NCBI GenBank assembly: GCA_026984675.1
Contig: JALSRQ010000060.1
Span: 1 to 64,000, forward strand
DNA from: Thermaceae bacterium
Lineage (GTDB): Bacteria > Deinococcota > Deinococci > Deinococcales > Marinithermaceae
Length of the DNA stretch: 64,000 nucleotides
Direction of reading: 5' to 3'
Part shown: positions 43,748 to 56,123 of the stretch, one piece after another
Layout of the letters: each line of letters starts with the position of its first letter
How positions within the stretch are numbered: the stretch's first letter is position 1
Program-made: the position numbers and the translations under genes
Notes under the pieces: generated by a model
The model's database searches: none
Told to the model about the DNA's origin: nothing
Seen by the model: only the letters and a program-made list of their open reading frames with translations

Positions 43748-45216
43748 GTGGCCCGCTCGATCGCCCGCAACACCGCCCTGATGATGGCGGGCACCCTGCT
43801 CTCGCGGGCGTTCGGGCTTCTCCGCCAGGCGGTCTTTAATAACCTCTACCCCGACCTCACCAAGGACGCCTTCAACGTGGCCTTCCGGGTGCCCAACCTG
43901 TTTCGCGAGATCCTCGCCGAAGGGGCGGTGACCAACGCCTTGATCCCGGTCCTAAAGGGGCTTACCGGCGAGGAGCGAAGGGCCTTCGTGCGGCGGTTTT
44001 TCGCCTTTCTCCTGGCCGCCGACCTGGCCGTGCTGGGGCTCATCGAGCTGCTGGCGCCGTTTTTCGCCGACCTGTTGGTGGCCCGGGGGTCGCGGCTCGA
44101 TCTCGGCCTGGTGACCCTGCTCGTCCGGGTGGTCGCCCCCTTCCTGCTGGCGATCAGCGTCGCCGCCCTTTTTTCCGCCCTCCTGCAAGCGGAGGAGCGC
44201 TTTTTGGCCCCGGCCTTCGCCCCGGTGGCCTTCAACCTCGGCGCCGTCGCCCTCATGCTGGCGTTTCCCCAGCGGGCGACGATGCTCGCCCTCGCCTACG
44301 TCGTCGGGGGCTTCCTGCAGGCGGCGGTGCAGTGGCCCTTCCTGCGGGGGCTCGGCTTGGAGCTAAGGGCCGCGCCCGAGGTGCTCCGGGCCTTCGGGCT
44401 CATGGCCCCCTTCCTCTTCACCACCTCCACCCGCCAGGTGGTGAACGTGGTGCTCACCGCCCTGCTCACCGCCTACCCCACCGCGGCGGTGACCGGCTTC
44501 TACAACGCCGAGATGGTCTACCTGATGCTGCTCGGGTTGCTTTCGGTGAGCCCGGCGATGGCGGTCTACCCCCGGCTGGCGGAGTACGCCGCCGGGGGCG
44601 AGCGGGCCCGCTTTCGCCGCTTGCTCGCGGACGCCCTGGTGCGGGTAGGCCTGCTGCTCGCCCTGGCCTCGGCCCTGGCCTTCGCCCTGGCGCCCTGGGC
44701 GGTGGCGGTGCTGTTTGCCTGGACCCCGGCGTTTTCCCAGGCCAACTTCCGCTTTTCGACCCAGGCCCTTTCGGCCCTTTCGCTGGCGGTCTTCCCCTGG
44801 GGCCTCTACGCCCTTTTGCTCCGCGGCTACTACGCCGAGGAGCGGATCTGGGCCGCGGTGCGGGTGAGCGTGGGGCTCTTTCTTCTGAACGCCGCCGGCT
44901 ACTACCTGCTCGCGCCCCGGGGGATGTTCGCCCTCAACCTGGCCACGGTGGCGGCCGGCTGGGTGGGGCTCTTCGTCCTGGGCTACGGGCTTTGGCGGCG
45001 CGGGGGTCTGGCCGCCGGGGGGGTGGTGGGCCGCCTGGCCCCCGGGCTCCTGGCCGCCGTGCTCGCCTTCTTCCCCGCCCGGGGGCTCGCCGCCCTGGCC
45101 GGACCCCCGGCGGGGGCCCTGGCCAGCCTGCCCTCCCTCCTCGCCGGGGGCCTGGGGGGGCTCCTCACCTTCCTCTTCTTCGCCCGGGTCCTCGACCTCC
45201 CCCTCGCCCTCCGCCG

Positions 45217-45220
<4 letters not shown>
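43748..45220 (+). CDS. murJ: Lipid II flippase MurJ/MviN family
   Basis: SIARNTALMMAGTLLSRAFGLLRQAVFNNLY...FNVAFRVPNLFREILAEGAVTNALIPVL. Confidence 0.96.
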
Positions 45221-46485
<1,265 letters not shown>

Positions 46486-46505
46486 CCTCACCTCCTGGGG
46501 CCGTT

Positions 46506-46536
46506 AAAAAACCCCCGGTCCACGGGCGACCGGGGG
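46506..46536 (-). terminator. Intrinsic terminator (attenuator) upstream of aspS
   Basis: Minus CCCCCGGTC-GCCCGTG-GACCGGGGG-TTTTTT between leader ORF and aspS. Confidence 0.88.
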
Positions 46537-46554
46537 AGGCGGCTTCGCTCCCCC
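46532..46554 (-). promoter_or_regulatory. Candidate antiterminator stem in aspS leader
   Basis: Minus GGGGGAG (46554-46548) pairs CTCCCCC (46538-46532); the 3' arm overlaps the terminator 5' arm. Confidence 0.7.
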
Positions 46555-46555
46555 T

Positions 46556-46585
46556 CTAGGCGTCGTTATTGCGGCCCCACCGCAT
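46556..46585 (-). CDS. Candidate aspS attenuator leader peptide MRWGRNNDA
   Basis: ATG CGG TGG GGC CGC AAT AAC GAC GCC TAG, starting 9 nt after -10 TAAGCT; stop abuts the antiterminator. Confidence 0.7.
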   Translation of the reverse strand: MRWGRNNDA

Positions 46586-46594
46586 CTCGATGCA

Positions 46595-46624
46595 AGCTTA
46601 TGCGTTGGCTTCCCCGGGCGTCAA
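46595..46624 (-). promoter_or_regulatory. Promoter of aspS leader transcript
   Basis: Minus TTGACG (46624-46619) - 18 nt - TAAGCT (46600-46595). Confidence 0.7.
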
Positions 46625-46626
46625 GT

Positions 46627-46995
46627 CTACTGGGCGCTCTCCAGGTCCGGGCGGAGCCGGGTGGCCTCCCGCAGGTAGACGTGGCGGACGGCCTCCTGGG
46701 GCGTCTCCGTGTTCCAGAGGGCGAGCACCCGGATCACCCGGGGCAGGCTCCCGGGGACCGGAACCTCCCGGGCGGAGAGCAGGGGAACGCGGTTCATCCC
46801 CAGCTGGCGGGCGGCCTCGGCGGGGAAGGCGGAGGAGAGGTCCTCGGTGACGGTGAAGACGATGGCGGCGAGCTCCTGGTGGCTTTGAATGCCGTTGGCC
46901 TCGAGGATCGCCCGGAGCAGCTCCCGGGTGGCCGAGAGGATCGCCTCCGGGGTGTCCTCCTCGACGGTGATCGCGCCGCGTATCCCCCGCACCAT
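46627..46995 (-). CDS. aroH: Chorismate mutase (AroH type)
   Basis: MVRGIRGAITVEEDTPEAILSATRELLRAILEANGI...; AroH family. Leaderless TACAAT-6 nt-ATG. Confidence 0.93.
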   Translation of the reverse strand: MVRGIRGAITVEEDTPEAILSATRELLRAILEANGIQSHQELAAIVFTVTEDLSSAFPAEAARQLGMNRVPLLSAREVPVPGSLPRVIRVLALWNTETPQEAVRHVYLREATRLRPDLESAQ

Positions 46996-47007
46996 GCCGC
47001 GATTGTA

Positions 47008-48222
47008 TTATCCTTCGGCCTGCTCGGAGAAGAGCGACCACCGCACCAGGGCGTAGCCCACCCCGGCGGCGAGCACCACCACCGGCAGCACCCGGTAGCC
47101 GGCGAGCTCCCCGGCCAGGGCCACCGCCGCCAGCGGGGTGCGGGCGGCGCCGGCCAGCCAGGCGGCCATGCCGGCGAGGGCCAGGGTCCCCGGGTCCACC
47201 GCCCAGGGCAGGACCCGGGCCAGCAGGAGGCCGAGGCTGCCCCCCAGCACCAGCGCCGGGGTGAGGGGGGCCCCGTAGCCCCCGAGCCCCACGAAGAGTC
47301 CGGCGAGCAGGTAGCGGAGCACGAAGAAGACCGCCAGAAACCGGGTCCCGAGCAGGGGGAACCCGGCCAGCTCCAGCCAGCCGCTGCCGTCGCCGGCGAC
47401 CTCGGGGACCGCGAGGACGAGGAGCCCCAAAACCAGCCCGAGGAGGAGGTGGCGCTGCCAGTAGGGCACCCGCTGGCCGAGGCGGAACGCCCCGCGGATC
47501 AGGAGCGCCCAGAGGTTGGCGAGGATCGCCACCGCCAGGGCGAGGCCGAGGGCGGCCCAGAGCTCGGCCGCCCCCAGGGTGCCGGGACGGAGTTCCAGCC
47601 AGGGGCCGTAGCCGAAGACCGCTCCGTAGAGGGTGAAGCCGGCGAAGCTCCCCACCAGCGCCGGGGTAAGGTGGGCGGCCTCCAGGCGCAGGCTCCGATA
47701 GAAGATCTCGGTGGCCAGCAGGGCCCCCGCCAGGGGGGCGTGGAAGGCGGCGGCGAAGCCCGCCGCCAGCCCGGCGTGGCCCATCGCCCGGGCCTCCTCG
47801 GGGGCCAGGCTGGCCCCCAGCCGCCGCCCCGCCCAGTCGCCCAGCACCGCCATCGGACCCTCGCGGCCCAGGGGGCTGGCCGCCGGCAGCTCGACCAGGC
47901 TGCCGAGGACGTAGCGGAGCTGGGGGAGGAGCCGCACCCGTTCGTTTTGGCGGAAGGCCAGGATCAACCGGGAGAGCCCCCGGTTCGAGCCCAGCAGCGA
48001 GGCGGCGGCGTAGAGGGGCGGAAAGAGCACCACGCCGAGCCAGGGGTGGGGCTGGGCGAAGACCTGGCCCAGCCCCCCCTCGCCGCTGGGGGTGGGGGGC
48101 AGGTAGCCGAGGAGGCGGCCCATCCACAGGTCGGTGAGGAGCCTCAGCCCGCCGGCGACCGCCAGCGCCAGGAGGCCGGAGACGCCGCCGGCCAGGGCGT
48201 AGAGCACCAGCGCCCGGGCCAC
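47008..48222 (-). CDS. CLC-type chloride channel/transporter homologue
   Basis: ASPLGREGPMAVLGDWAGRRL, GGYGAPLTPALVLGGSLGLLLA; polytopic. Confidence 0.85.
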   Translation of the reverse strand: MARALVLYALAGGVSGLLALAVAGGLRLLTDLWMGRLLGYLPPTPSGEGGLGQVFAQPHPWLGVVLFPPLYAAASLLGSNRGLSRLILAFRQNERVRLLPQLRYVLGSLVELPAASPLGREGPMAVLGDWAGRRLGASLAPEEARAMGHAGLAAGFAAAFHAPLAGALLATEIFYRSLRLEAAHLTPALVGSFAGFTLYGAVFGYGPWLELRPGTLGAAELWAALGLALAVAILANLWALLIRGAFRLGQRVPYWQRHLLLGLVLGLLVLAVPEVAGDGSGWLELAGFPLLGTRFLAVFFVLRYLLAGLFVGLGGYGAPLTPALVLGGSLGLLLARVLPWAVDPGTLALAGMAAWLAGAARTPLAAVALAGELAGYRVLPVVVLAAGVGYALVRWSLFSEQAEG

Positions 48223-48223
48223 G

Positions 48224-49330
48224 CTACCAGCCTACGACGCGGGAAAGCGGATCCCCGGGGGAAATCGGCCGGGGTCCTAGACCGAGCGCCCGGGCGCCGC
48301 CGAGCACGGCGGCCTCGAGGACCCGCGGGGCCGGCTCGCCCCGCCCAAGCAGGAAGCGGACCTCGTCCCAGACGTCGAGGCTGCCGCCGGAGAGGGCGGA
48401 GTCGGTGCCCAGGGCGAGGGGGACGCGGTGCCGGCGGTAGAGGGGGTAGGGGGGGAGACCGGCCTGGAGGTTTTGGTTCGAGCGCGGGCAGCTCACCACC
48501 GCGACCCCGTGCTCGGCCAGGACCCGGACGTCCGCCTCGTCCACCTGGACCCCGTGCACCAGGAGGGGGCGGGCCTCCAGGACCCCGAGCTCGGCGAGGT
48601 AGGCGACGGGGGAGAGGCCCACCGGGTGGAGGTCCTCTGGGAGGCCCTTTCTTCGGTGAAAGGCGGCGATCTCCCCGGTGCGGTTCCGGAAGTAGGCGAG
48701 CTCGTCGGGGCTCTCGGCGGCGTGGATCTGGAGGGGGAGGCCCTCCTCGCGGGCCAGCTCGACCGCCTTCCGCATCAGGCTCGGGGTCAGCGAGTAGGGG
48801 GCGTGGGGGGCGAGGCCAAGGCGGGGCCCGCCGGGCCGCTCGAGCCGCCGCATCCGCCGGATCAGGGCCCGGGTTGCCTCGACCAGCGACCGCTCCTCCT
48901 CCGGCGGCAGCAGGCCGAGGACCTCCCAGTAGGCGACCCCTTGAAAGGGGGCCTCGGCGAGCCACCACTCCAGGGTGCGGGGATCGCGGGCGACGATGTC
49001 CCCGAGCGCCGGCTGGGGCGCGGCCCGGGCCGCCCGGCGGGCGAGGTCGAGTCCCCGTTCGGCGTTCCTGGGAAAGACCGCCTCCAGGACGAAGGCCATG
49101 AAGGGGCCCCGGAAGGCCGGCCCGAGCCCCAGGTCGAGGTGGGTATGGGCGTTGACCGCGTCGAGCCCCAGGTAGGTGGGGAACCGGCGGGGCCGGGCCC
49201 CGGGGTGCCGGGCCCGAAGCGCCCTTCGCTCGCCCAGGGCGAGGACCCGCTTTCCGTCGGTGAGGAGCGCCCCTTCCTGGACGACCCCCTCCGGCCCGAA
49301 GATCGCGTGGGGGGCGCTCCAGAGCTCCAT
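48224..49330 (-). CDS. Amidohydrolase, probably aminodeoxyfutalosine deaminase
   Basis: VNAHTHLDLGL...LGLAPHAPYSLTPSLMRKAVELAREEGLPLQIHAAES...CPRSNQNL...LALGTDSALS; adjacent to mqnC. Confidence 0.82.
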   Translation of the reverse strand: MELWSAPHAIFGPEGVVQEGALLTDGKRVLALGERRALRARHPGARPRRFPTYLGLDAVNAHTHLDLGLGPAFRGPFMAFVLEAVFPRNAERGLDLARRAARAAPQPALGDIVARDPRTLEWWLAEAPFQGVAYWEVLGLLPPEEERSLVEATRALIRRMRRLERPGGPRLGLAPHAPYSLTPSLMRKAVELAREEGLPLQIHAAESPDELAYFRNRTGEIAAFHRRKGLPEDLHPVGLSPVAYLAELGVLEARPLLVHGVQVDEADVRVLAEHGVAVVSCPRSNQNLQAGLPPYPLYRRHRVPLALGTDSALSGGSLDVWDEVRFLLGRGEPAPRVLEAAVLGGARALGLGPRPISPGDPLSRVVGW

Positions 49331-50427
49331 CAGGCCGGGGTCGGCTCGTCGAGGCGCACCACGTTGTAGAAGACGTCCCGCTCGGCGGGGGTGAAGCCGG
49401 CCGCTCGGATGAGGCGGCGGATCTCGGCCACGGTGGCGTGGGTGCGGTCGTAGCCGCCGGCGGCCGAGACCACGTTCTCCTCCAGCATCGTCGAGCCGAA
49501 GTCGTTGGCCCCGTAGTAGAGGGCGGCCTGGGCCACCCGGAAGCCCATCGTCGGCCAGGAGGCCTGGTGGTTTGCGATGTTGTCGAGGGCCAGCCGGGCG
49601 ATCGCCAGGGTCTTGAGGTACTCGTGGGCGCTCGCCCCCGGGGCCTGGCCGCGGTAGGCGGTCTGCTCGGTCTGGAGGGTCCACATCGCGAAGGCGGCGA
49701 ACCCCCGGCCGTAGCGCCTTTGCGCCCGGTCCTGCTGGCGGCGGATGAGCTCTAGGTGCCGGGCCCGTTCCCGGGGCCCCTCGCCGAAGCCGATCACCAT
49801 GCTGGCCAGGGTGTAGAGCCCGAGCTCCTGGGCGGCGTCGACGATGCGCAGCCAGTCCAGGGTGGGGATGCGGCGGCGGGCCGCCCGGTGGCGAACCTCG
49901 TCGACCAGGATCTCGGCTCCCGCCCCCGGCATTCCGTCGAGGCCGGCCTCCTTGAGCCGGGCCAGGATCTCGCCGGCGTCGAGGCCGGTGAGCCGCTCCA
50001 GCCCCAGGATCTCCTCGGGGCTGAAGGCGTCGATACGAACATCCGGGTGGACCCGCTTGAGGTAGCGGAGGAGGTCCTCGTACCAGTCCAAGGGGAGGTC
50101 GGGGTGGACGCCCCCCTGCATCAGGATCCGGCGCCCGCCCACCGCCTTGAGCTCGTCGATCTTCTGGGCGATCGCCTCGAAGGAGAGGACGTAGGCCTCG
50201 GGGTGGTTCTTGCCCCGCCAGAAGGCGCAGTAGGGGCAGCCCACGGTGCAGACGTTGGAGTAGTTGATGTTGCGGTCGATCAGGTAGGTGACGAGGCCGG
50301 GGTCGGTCACCGCCAGCCGGCGGGCGTGGGCGGCGGCGGCGAGCTCGGGCAGGGGGTAGCGGTAGAGGGCCTCGATCTCGTCGAGGGCGAGCCGTTCCCC
50401 GGCCACCGCCCGGTCCAGGAGGTCCAT
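49330..50427 (-). CDS. mqnC: Cyclic dehypoxanthine futalosine synthase (radical SAM)
   Basis: ALYRYPLPELAAAAHARRLAVTDPGLVTYLIDRNINYSNVCTVGCPYCAFWRGKNHPEAYVLSF. Confidence 0.94.
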   Translation of the reverse strand: MDLLDRAVAGERLALDEIEALYRYPLPELAAAAHARRLAVTDPGLVTYLIDRNINYSNVCTVGCPYCAFWRGKNHPEAYVLSFEAIAQKIDELKAVGGRRILMQGGVHPDLPLDWYEDLLRYLKRVHPDVRIDAFSPEEILGLERLTGLDAGEILARLKEAGLDGMPGAGAEILVDEVRHRAARRRIPTLDWLRIVDAAQELGLYTLASMVIGFGEGPRERARHLELIRRQQDRAQRRYGRGFAAFAMWTLQTEQTAYRGQAPGASAHEYLKTLAIARLALDNIANHQASWPTMGFRVAQAALYYGANDFGSTMLEENVVSAAGGYDRTHATVAEIRRLIRAAGFTPAERDVFYNVVRLDEPTPA

Positions 50428-50489
50428 ACCCCTATGTTGGCACACCGCCGGGGCCGCCGCCAGGTCCCGGCCTCTGGCAGAATGGGGGC

Positions 50490-50975
50490 ATGGAGATCCA
50501 GCTGGTGCCGATCGAGAAGCCCGAGGCGCTCAACGTGATCCTCGGCCAGGCCCACTTCATCAAGACGGTCGAGGACCTGCACGAGGCGCTGGTGAACGCG
50601 GTCCCCGGCATCCGGTTCGGCCTCGCCTTCAACGAGGCCAGCCAGGAGCGGCTGGTGCGCCGTTCCGGCACCGACCCCGAGCTGGTCGAGCTGGCGGTCC
50701 GGAACGCCCTGGCGGTGGGGGCGGGGCACTTTTTCGTGGTGGTGCTGGGGGAGGGGGTCTACCCCATCAACGTGCTGCCCTTCCTGCGCCAGGTCCCCGA
50801 GGTGGTGGGGCTTTTGGCCGCCACCGCCAACCCGGTGCGGGTGGTGGTCCTCGAGGACGACGACCAGCGCGCCGTCCTCGGCGTCCTCGACGGCAAGAAG
50901 CCCCTGGGGGTCGAGGGTGAGGAGCACGAGCAGGCGAGGAAAGAGCTCCTGCGGCGGTTCGGGTACAAACTGTAG
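50490..50975 (+). CDS. Adenosine-specific kinase family protein
   Basis: MEIQLVPIEKPEALNVILGQAHFIKTVEDLHEALVNAVPGIRFGLAFNEASQERLVRRSG. Confidence 0.88.
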   Translation: MEIQLVPIEKPEALNVILGQAHFIKTVEDLHEALVNAVPGIRFGLAFNEASQERLVRRSGTDPELVELAVRNALAVGAGHFFVVVLGEGVYPINVLPFLRQVPEVVGLLAATANPVRVVVLEDDDQRAVLGVLDGKKPLGVEGEEHEQARKELLRRFGYKL

Positions 50976-51010
50976 GGGAGGGGCGGGGTAGGTGGGGGCT
51001 TTTCTACCTC

Positions 51011-52321
51011 CTACCCCCCACTCCCCATCCCCGGTTTCCTTTTCTCCAGCGCCCGGGCGTGGGCCTCCAGCCCCTCGGCCCGGGCCAGCAGGGCGGCGGG
51101 CCCGGCCAGGGCCCGGGCGGCCTCGGGGCTGAGCCCGACCACCGGGATCGCCTTCAAGAAGTCCCGCACCGCCAAGGCGGCGGAGAACCGGGCGGTGCCC
51201 GAGGTGGGCATGACGTGGCTGGGGCCGGCGATGTAGTCCCCCAGGGCCTCGCCGGAGTGCTCCCCGAGGAAGACCCCGCCGGCGTTTTGGACCCGGCCGA
51301 GCCAGCGGTAGGGGTCGGCCACCGAGAGGCAGAGGTGCTCGGGGGCGAAGAGGTTGGCGAGCTCGAGGGCGGCCTCGAGGCTCCCGGTCACCACGATCCC
51401 CCCGTTCTCCAGCGCCCTTTGGGCCACCTCCTCGCGGGGAAGGCCGGCGAGCTGGGCCGCCAGGGCGGCCTCGACCCGATCGGCGAGGGCCCCGCTCGGG
51501 GTTAGAAGCCAGGGCTCGGCCAGCCGGTCGTGCTCGGCCTGGGCCAGGAGGTCGGCGGCGACCAGCTCGGGGTTGGCGCTCTCGTCGGCGACGATCAGGG
51601 TCTCGGTGGGGCCGGCCAGCCCCTCGACCCCGACGTCGCCGAAGACCCGCTTCTTGGCCAGGGTGACGAAGAGGTTGCCGGGGCCCACGATCTTGTCCAC
51701 CCGGGGGACCCGTTCGGTCCCGTAGGCCAGGGCCGCCACCGCCTGGGCCCCGCCCATGGCGAAGAGCCGGTCGGCCCCGGCGGCCCAGGCGGCGGCCAGG
51801 ATCGCCGGGTGGGGCTTGGGCGGGGTGGCGAGAACGATCTCGCCGACCCCCGCCACCCGGGCCGGGATCACCGTCATGAGCACGGTCGAGAGCAGCGGGG
51901 CGCTGCCCCCGGGGACGTAGACCCCGACCCGGGCGAGGGGCCGGACCAGCTGGCCGAGCAGGCCGTCCTCGCCGGCGGTGAGGAACCCGCCCCGGGGCTC
52001 CCGGCGGTAGAAGGCCTTGACCCGGGACCGGGCGGTTTCCAGGGCGTCCCGGAGCTCCCGGGGGAGCTCGTCGTAGGCCTCCCGCCAGAGCCTCTTGGGG
52101 ATCTCGTAGGCGGGGTGACCGTCGAGGCGTTGGCTCCAGGCGTCGAGGGCGGCGTCGCCTCCGGCCTCGACCTCGGCGACGATCCGGGCGACCGCCGCCT
52201 CGGGGCTCAGGGCCTCGCCGAAGATCCGGGCGATCCCCTCTCTAAGCTCGGGGCGTTCCGGGTAGCGGAGCCTGCGCCGCTGGAACCGTTCTCGGGCTTC
52301 TTCCGGGGTGTAGCGTTTCAT
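51011..52321 (-). CDS. hisD: Histidinol dehydrogenase
   Basis: [37 protein letters not shown]...[29 protein letters not shown]. Confidence 0.97.
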   Translation of the reverse strand: MKRYTPEEARERFQRRRLRYPERPELREGIARIFGEALSPEAAVARIVAEVEAGGDAALDAWSQRLDGHPAYEIPKRLWREAYDELPRELRDALETARSRVKAFYRREPRGGFLTAGEDGLLGQLVRPLARVGVYVPGGSAPLLSTVLMTVIPARVAGVGEIVLATPPKPHPAILAAAWAAGADRLFAMGGAQAVAALAYGTERVPRVDKIVGPGNLFVTLAKKRVFGDVGVEGLAGPTETLIVADESANPELVAADLLAQAEHDRLAEPWLLTPSGALADRVEAALAAQLAGLPREEVAQRALENGGIVVTGSLEAALELANLFAPEHLCLSVADPYRWLGRVQNAGGVFLGEHSGEALGDYIAGPSHVMPTSGTARFSAALAVRDFLKAIPVVGLSPEAARALAGPAALLARAEGLEAHARALEKRKPGMGSGG

Positions 52322-52941
52322 CGCCTTCTCCTGCGCCGCCTCCGGGCCTTTTGCTTGGCCGGCTCGGGCCGCTGCTCGCCCTCGAAGGCCTCGACCAAGG
52401 CGGCCTCGAACACGTGCTGGCCGAGCTTTTGGACGAACTTCACCGGCCGGCCCTGGCGGTCGAAGTAGACCAGGCTGAGCCCGGGGCGTAGACGGAAGAC
52501 CCGGGCCGGGACCTTCCCCCAGGGAAAGGTCAGCTCCTCGTCGGGTAGCCGGGTGGCGTGGACCCGTCCGCCGACCATGGGGAGGGTGAGCACCTCGCCC
52601 TGGAAGCGGGAGAGGGCCAGGATCAGCGAGAGGGGGTCGTGGTAGTCGACCACGTAGGGGAGGACCAGGTCCTTGCCCACCACCACCCCTTCTTCGGAGA
52701 GGAACTCGAGGTCCAAAACCCGCGTGCCCCGCCCCTCGACCCGCTCGACGTAGCGCCGGGGGACGCCCCGCTCGTCCATCACGCTCTCCCACTCCTGGTG
52801 GGTCTTGGGCAGGGGGAGGAGGACGTCGGCGCTGAGCTTCATCCGATAGCCGTCGGCGTGGGGCTCGAAGAGGAGGGTCTCCTCGCCGGCCGGGTGCCCG
52901 GCGTAGGTGAGCCGGTAGCGAAGCCGCGTCGGCACGCGCAC
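52318..52941 (-). CDS. Conserved hypothetical (DUF3108-like), Arg-rich C-terminus
   Basis: [54 protein letters not shown]...[12 protein letters not shown]. Overlaps hisD start by 4 nt. Confidence 0.7.
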   Translation of the reverse strand: MRVPTRLRYRLTYAGHPAGEETLLFEPHADGYRMKLSADVLLPLPKTHQEWESVMDERGVPRRYVERVEGRGTRVLDLEFLSEEGVVVGKDLVLPYVVDYHDPLSLILALSRFQGEVLTLPMVGGRVHATRLPDEELTFPWGKVPARVFRLRPGLSLVYFDRQGRPVKFVQKLGQHVFEAALVEAFEGEQRPEPAKQKARRRRRRRR

Positions 52942-52981
52942 GGCCCCATGGTACACTTCCCCGGCGGGTAAACTTAAGGGC

Positions 52982-54790
<1,809 letters not shown>

Positions 54791-54830
54791 GCCGGCGGTG
54801 GTACAATGCCCCTAAAGAAAGGGGGCGGAA

Positions 54831-56114
54831 ATGGCCACGGTCGAGACCGGCGAACGGTTGGCGTCGGCGGTTTTCCGTTTGGTCGAGGATCTCTTTCCCC
54901 AGGGCCCGCCGTTCGCCCTAAGGCTCTGGAACGGCGAGACCCTGGCTCCGGCCGGGGAAGGCCCGGCGGCGACGGTCATCCTCAAGGACCCCCGGGCCCT
55001 CGCCCGGTTGCTTCGGGACCCGCCCGACCTGGCCCTGGGCGAGGCCTACGTCGCCGGGGAGCTGGAGATCGAGGGGGACCTCGAGGCCCTGCTCGCCGCC
55101 CTGGAGCGGGAGGCCCCCAGGCTCAGCCCGGCGCGGCTGGCCCGGGCGCTCAAGGACGCCGCCGCCCTCCGCCGCGAGCTCGCCCGTCCCGGGCTGGCCG
55201 CCCGGCTGCGGGGGCGGGTGCACTCGAAGGCCCGCGACCGCCAGGCGATTCGCCACCACTACGACGTGGGCAACGAGTTCTTCGCCCTCTGGCTCGACGA
55301 CTGGATGATCTACTCCTGCGGCTACTTCCCCGAGGGCGACGAGGACCTCAACGCCGCCCAGGAAAAAAAGCTCCGCCACACCCTCAAAAAACTCCGGCTG
55401 AAGCCCGGCGAACACCTGCTCGACATCGGCTCGGGTTGGGGCGGGCTCGGCCTGTTCGCGGCCCGGCACTTCGGGGTCCGGGTCACCGGGGTCACCCTGG
55501 CCGAGGAGCAGGTCAAGCACGCCAACGCCTGGGCCAGGGAGCTCGGCCTGGCCGAGCGGGCCCGCTTTTTACCCCTCGACTACCGCGACGTCGAGGGCCG
55601 CTTCGACAAGCTGGTCAGCGTGGGGATGGCCGAACACGTGGGCCGACCGATGCTCGGGCGTTACTTCGCCAAGGCCCACGCGCTCTTGGTCCCCGGCGGG
55701 CTCTTCCTCCACCACGTGATCACCCGGGGTCCGGTCCGAAGCCGCTTCGACGAGGGGCTCGCCACCGGCGACTTCCTGCGCCGTTACGTCTTCCCCGACG
55801 GCGAGATCCTGCCCCTTTGGGAGCACCTTAAGGCCGCCGAGGAGGCGGGCTTCGAGGTCCGCGACGTCGAGGACTGGCGCGAGCACTACGCCCGGACCCT
55901 GCGGCACTGGGTGCGGCGGCTCGAGGCCCGCTGGGACCGGGCGGTGCGGCTGGTGGGGGAGGGCCGGGCGCGGGTCTGGAAGCTCTACATGGGGGTGGCC
56001 GCCTACCAGTTCGCCGCCGGCCACCTGAGCGTCCACCAGGTGCTCCTGGCCCGACCCGATCGGGCCGGCCGGGTGCCCTTGCCGCCCTCCCGGGCCGACC
56101 TCTACGCGGGGTAG
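54831..56114 (+). CDS. cfa: Cyclopropane-fatty-acyl-phospholipid synthase family
   Basis: HHYDVGNEFFALWLDDWMIYSCGYFPEGDEDLNAAQEKKLRHTLKKLRLKPGEHLLDIGSGWGGLGLFAA. Confidence 0.94.
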   Translation: MATVETGERLASAVFRLVEDLFPQGPPFALRLWNGETLAPAGEGPAATVILKDPRALARLLRDPPDLALGEAYVAGELEIEGDLEALLAALEREAPRLSPARLARALKDAAALRRELARPGLAARLRGRVHSKARDRQAIRHHYDVGNEFFALWLDDWMIYSCGYFPEGDEDLNAAQEKKLRHTLKKLRLKPGEHLLDIGSGWGGLGLFAARHFGVRVTGVTLAEEQVKHANAWARELGLAERARFLPLDYRDVEGRFDKLVSVGMAEHVGRPMLGRYFAKAHALLVPGGLFLHHVITRGPVRSRFDEGLATGDFLRRYVFPDGEILPLWEHLKAAEEAGFEVRDVEDWREHYARTLRHWVRRLEARWDRAVRLVGEGRARVWKLYMGVAAYQFAAGHLSVHQVLLARPDRAGRVPLPPSRADLYAG

Positions 56115-56123
56115 ACTGCCCCC

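Noticed and set aside
46500-46600. T-box riboswitch upstream of aspS (GGTGGGGCCGC resembles the T-box core GGTGGNACCGC)
   Set aside because: No room for stem I/specifier between the promoter and this element, and the resemblance lies inside a short ORF with NND codons; leader-peptide attenuation explains more of the sequence.
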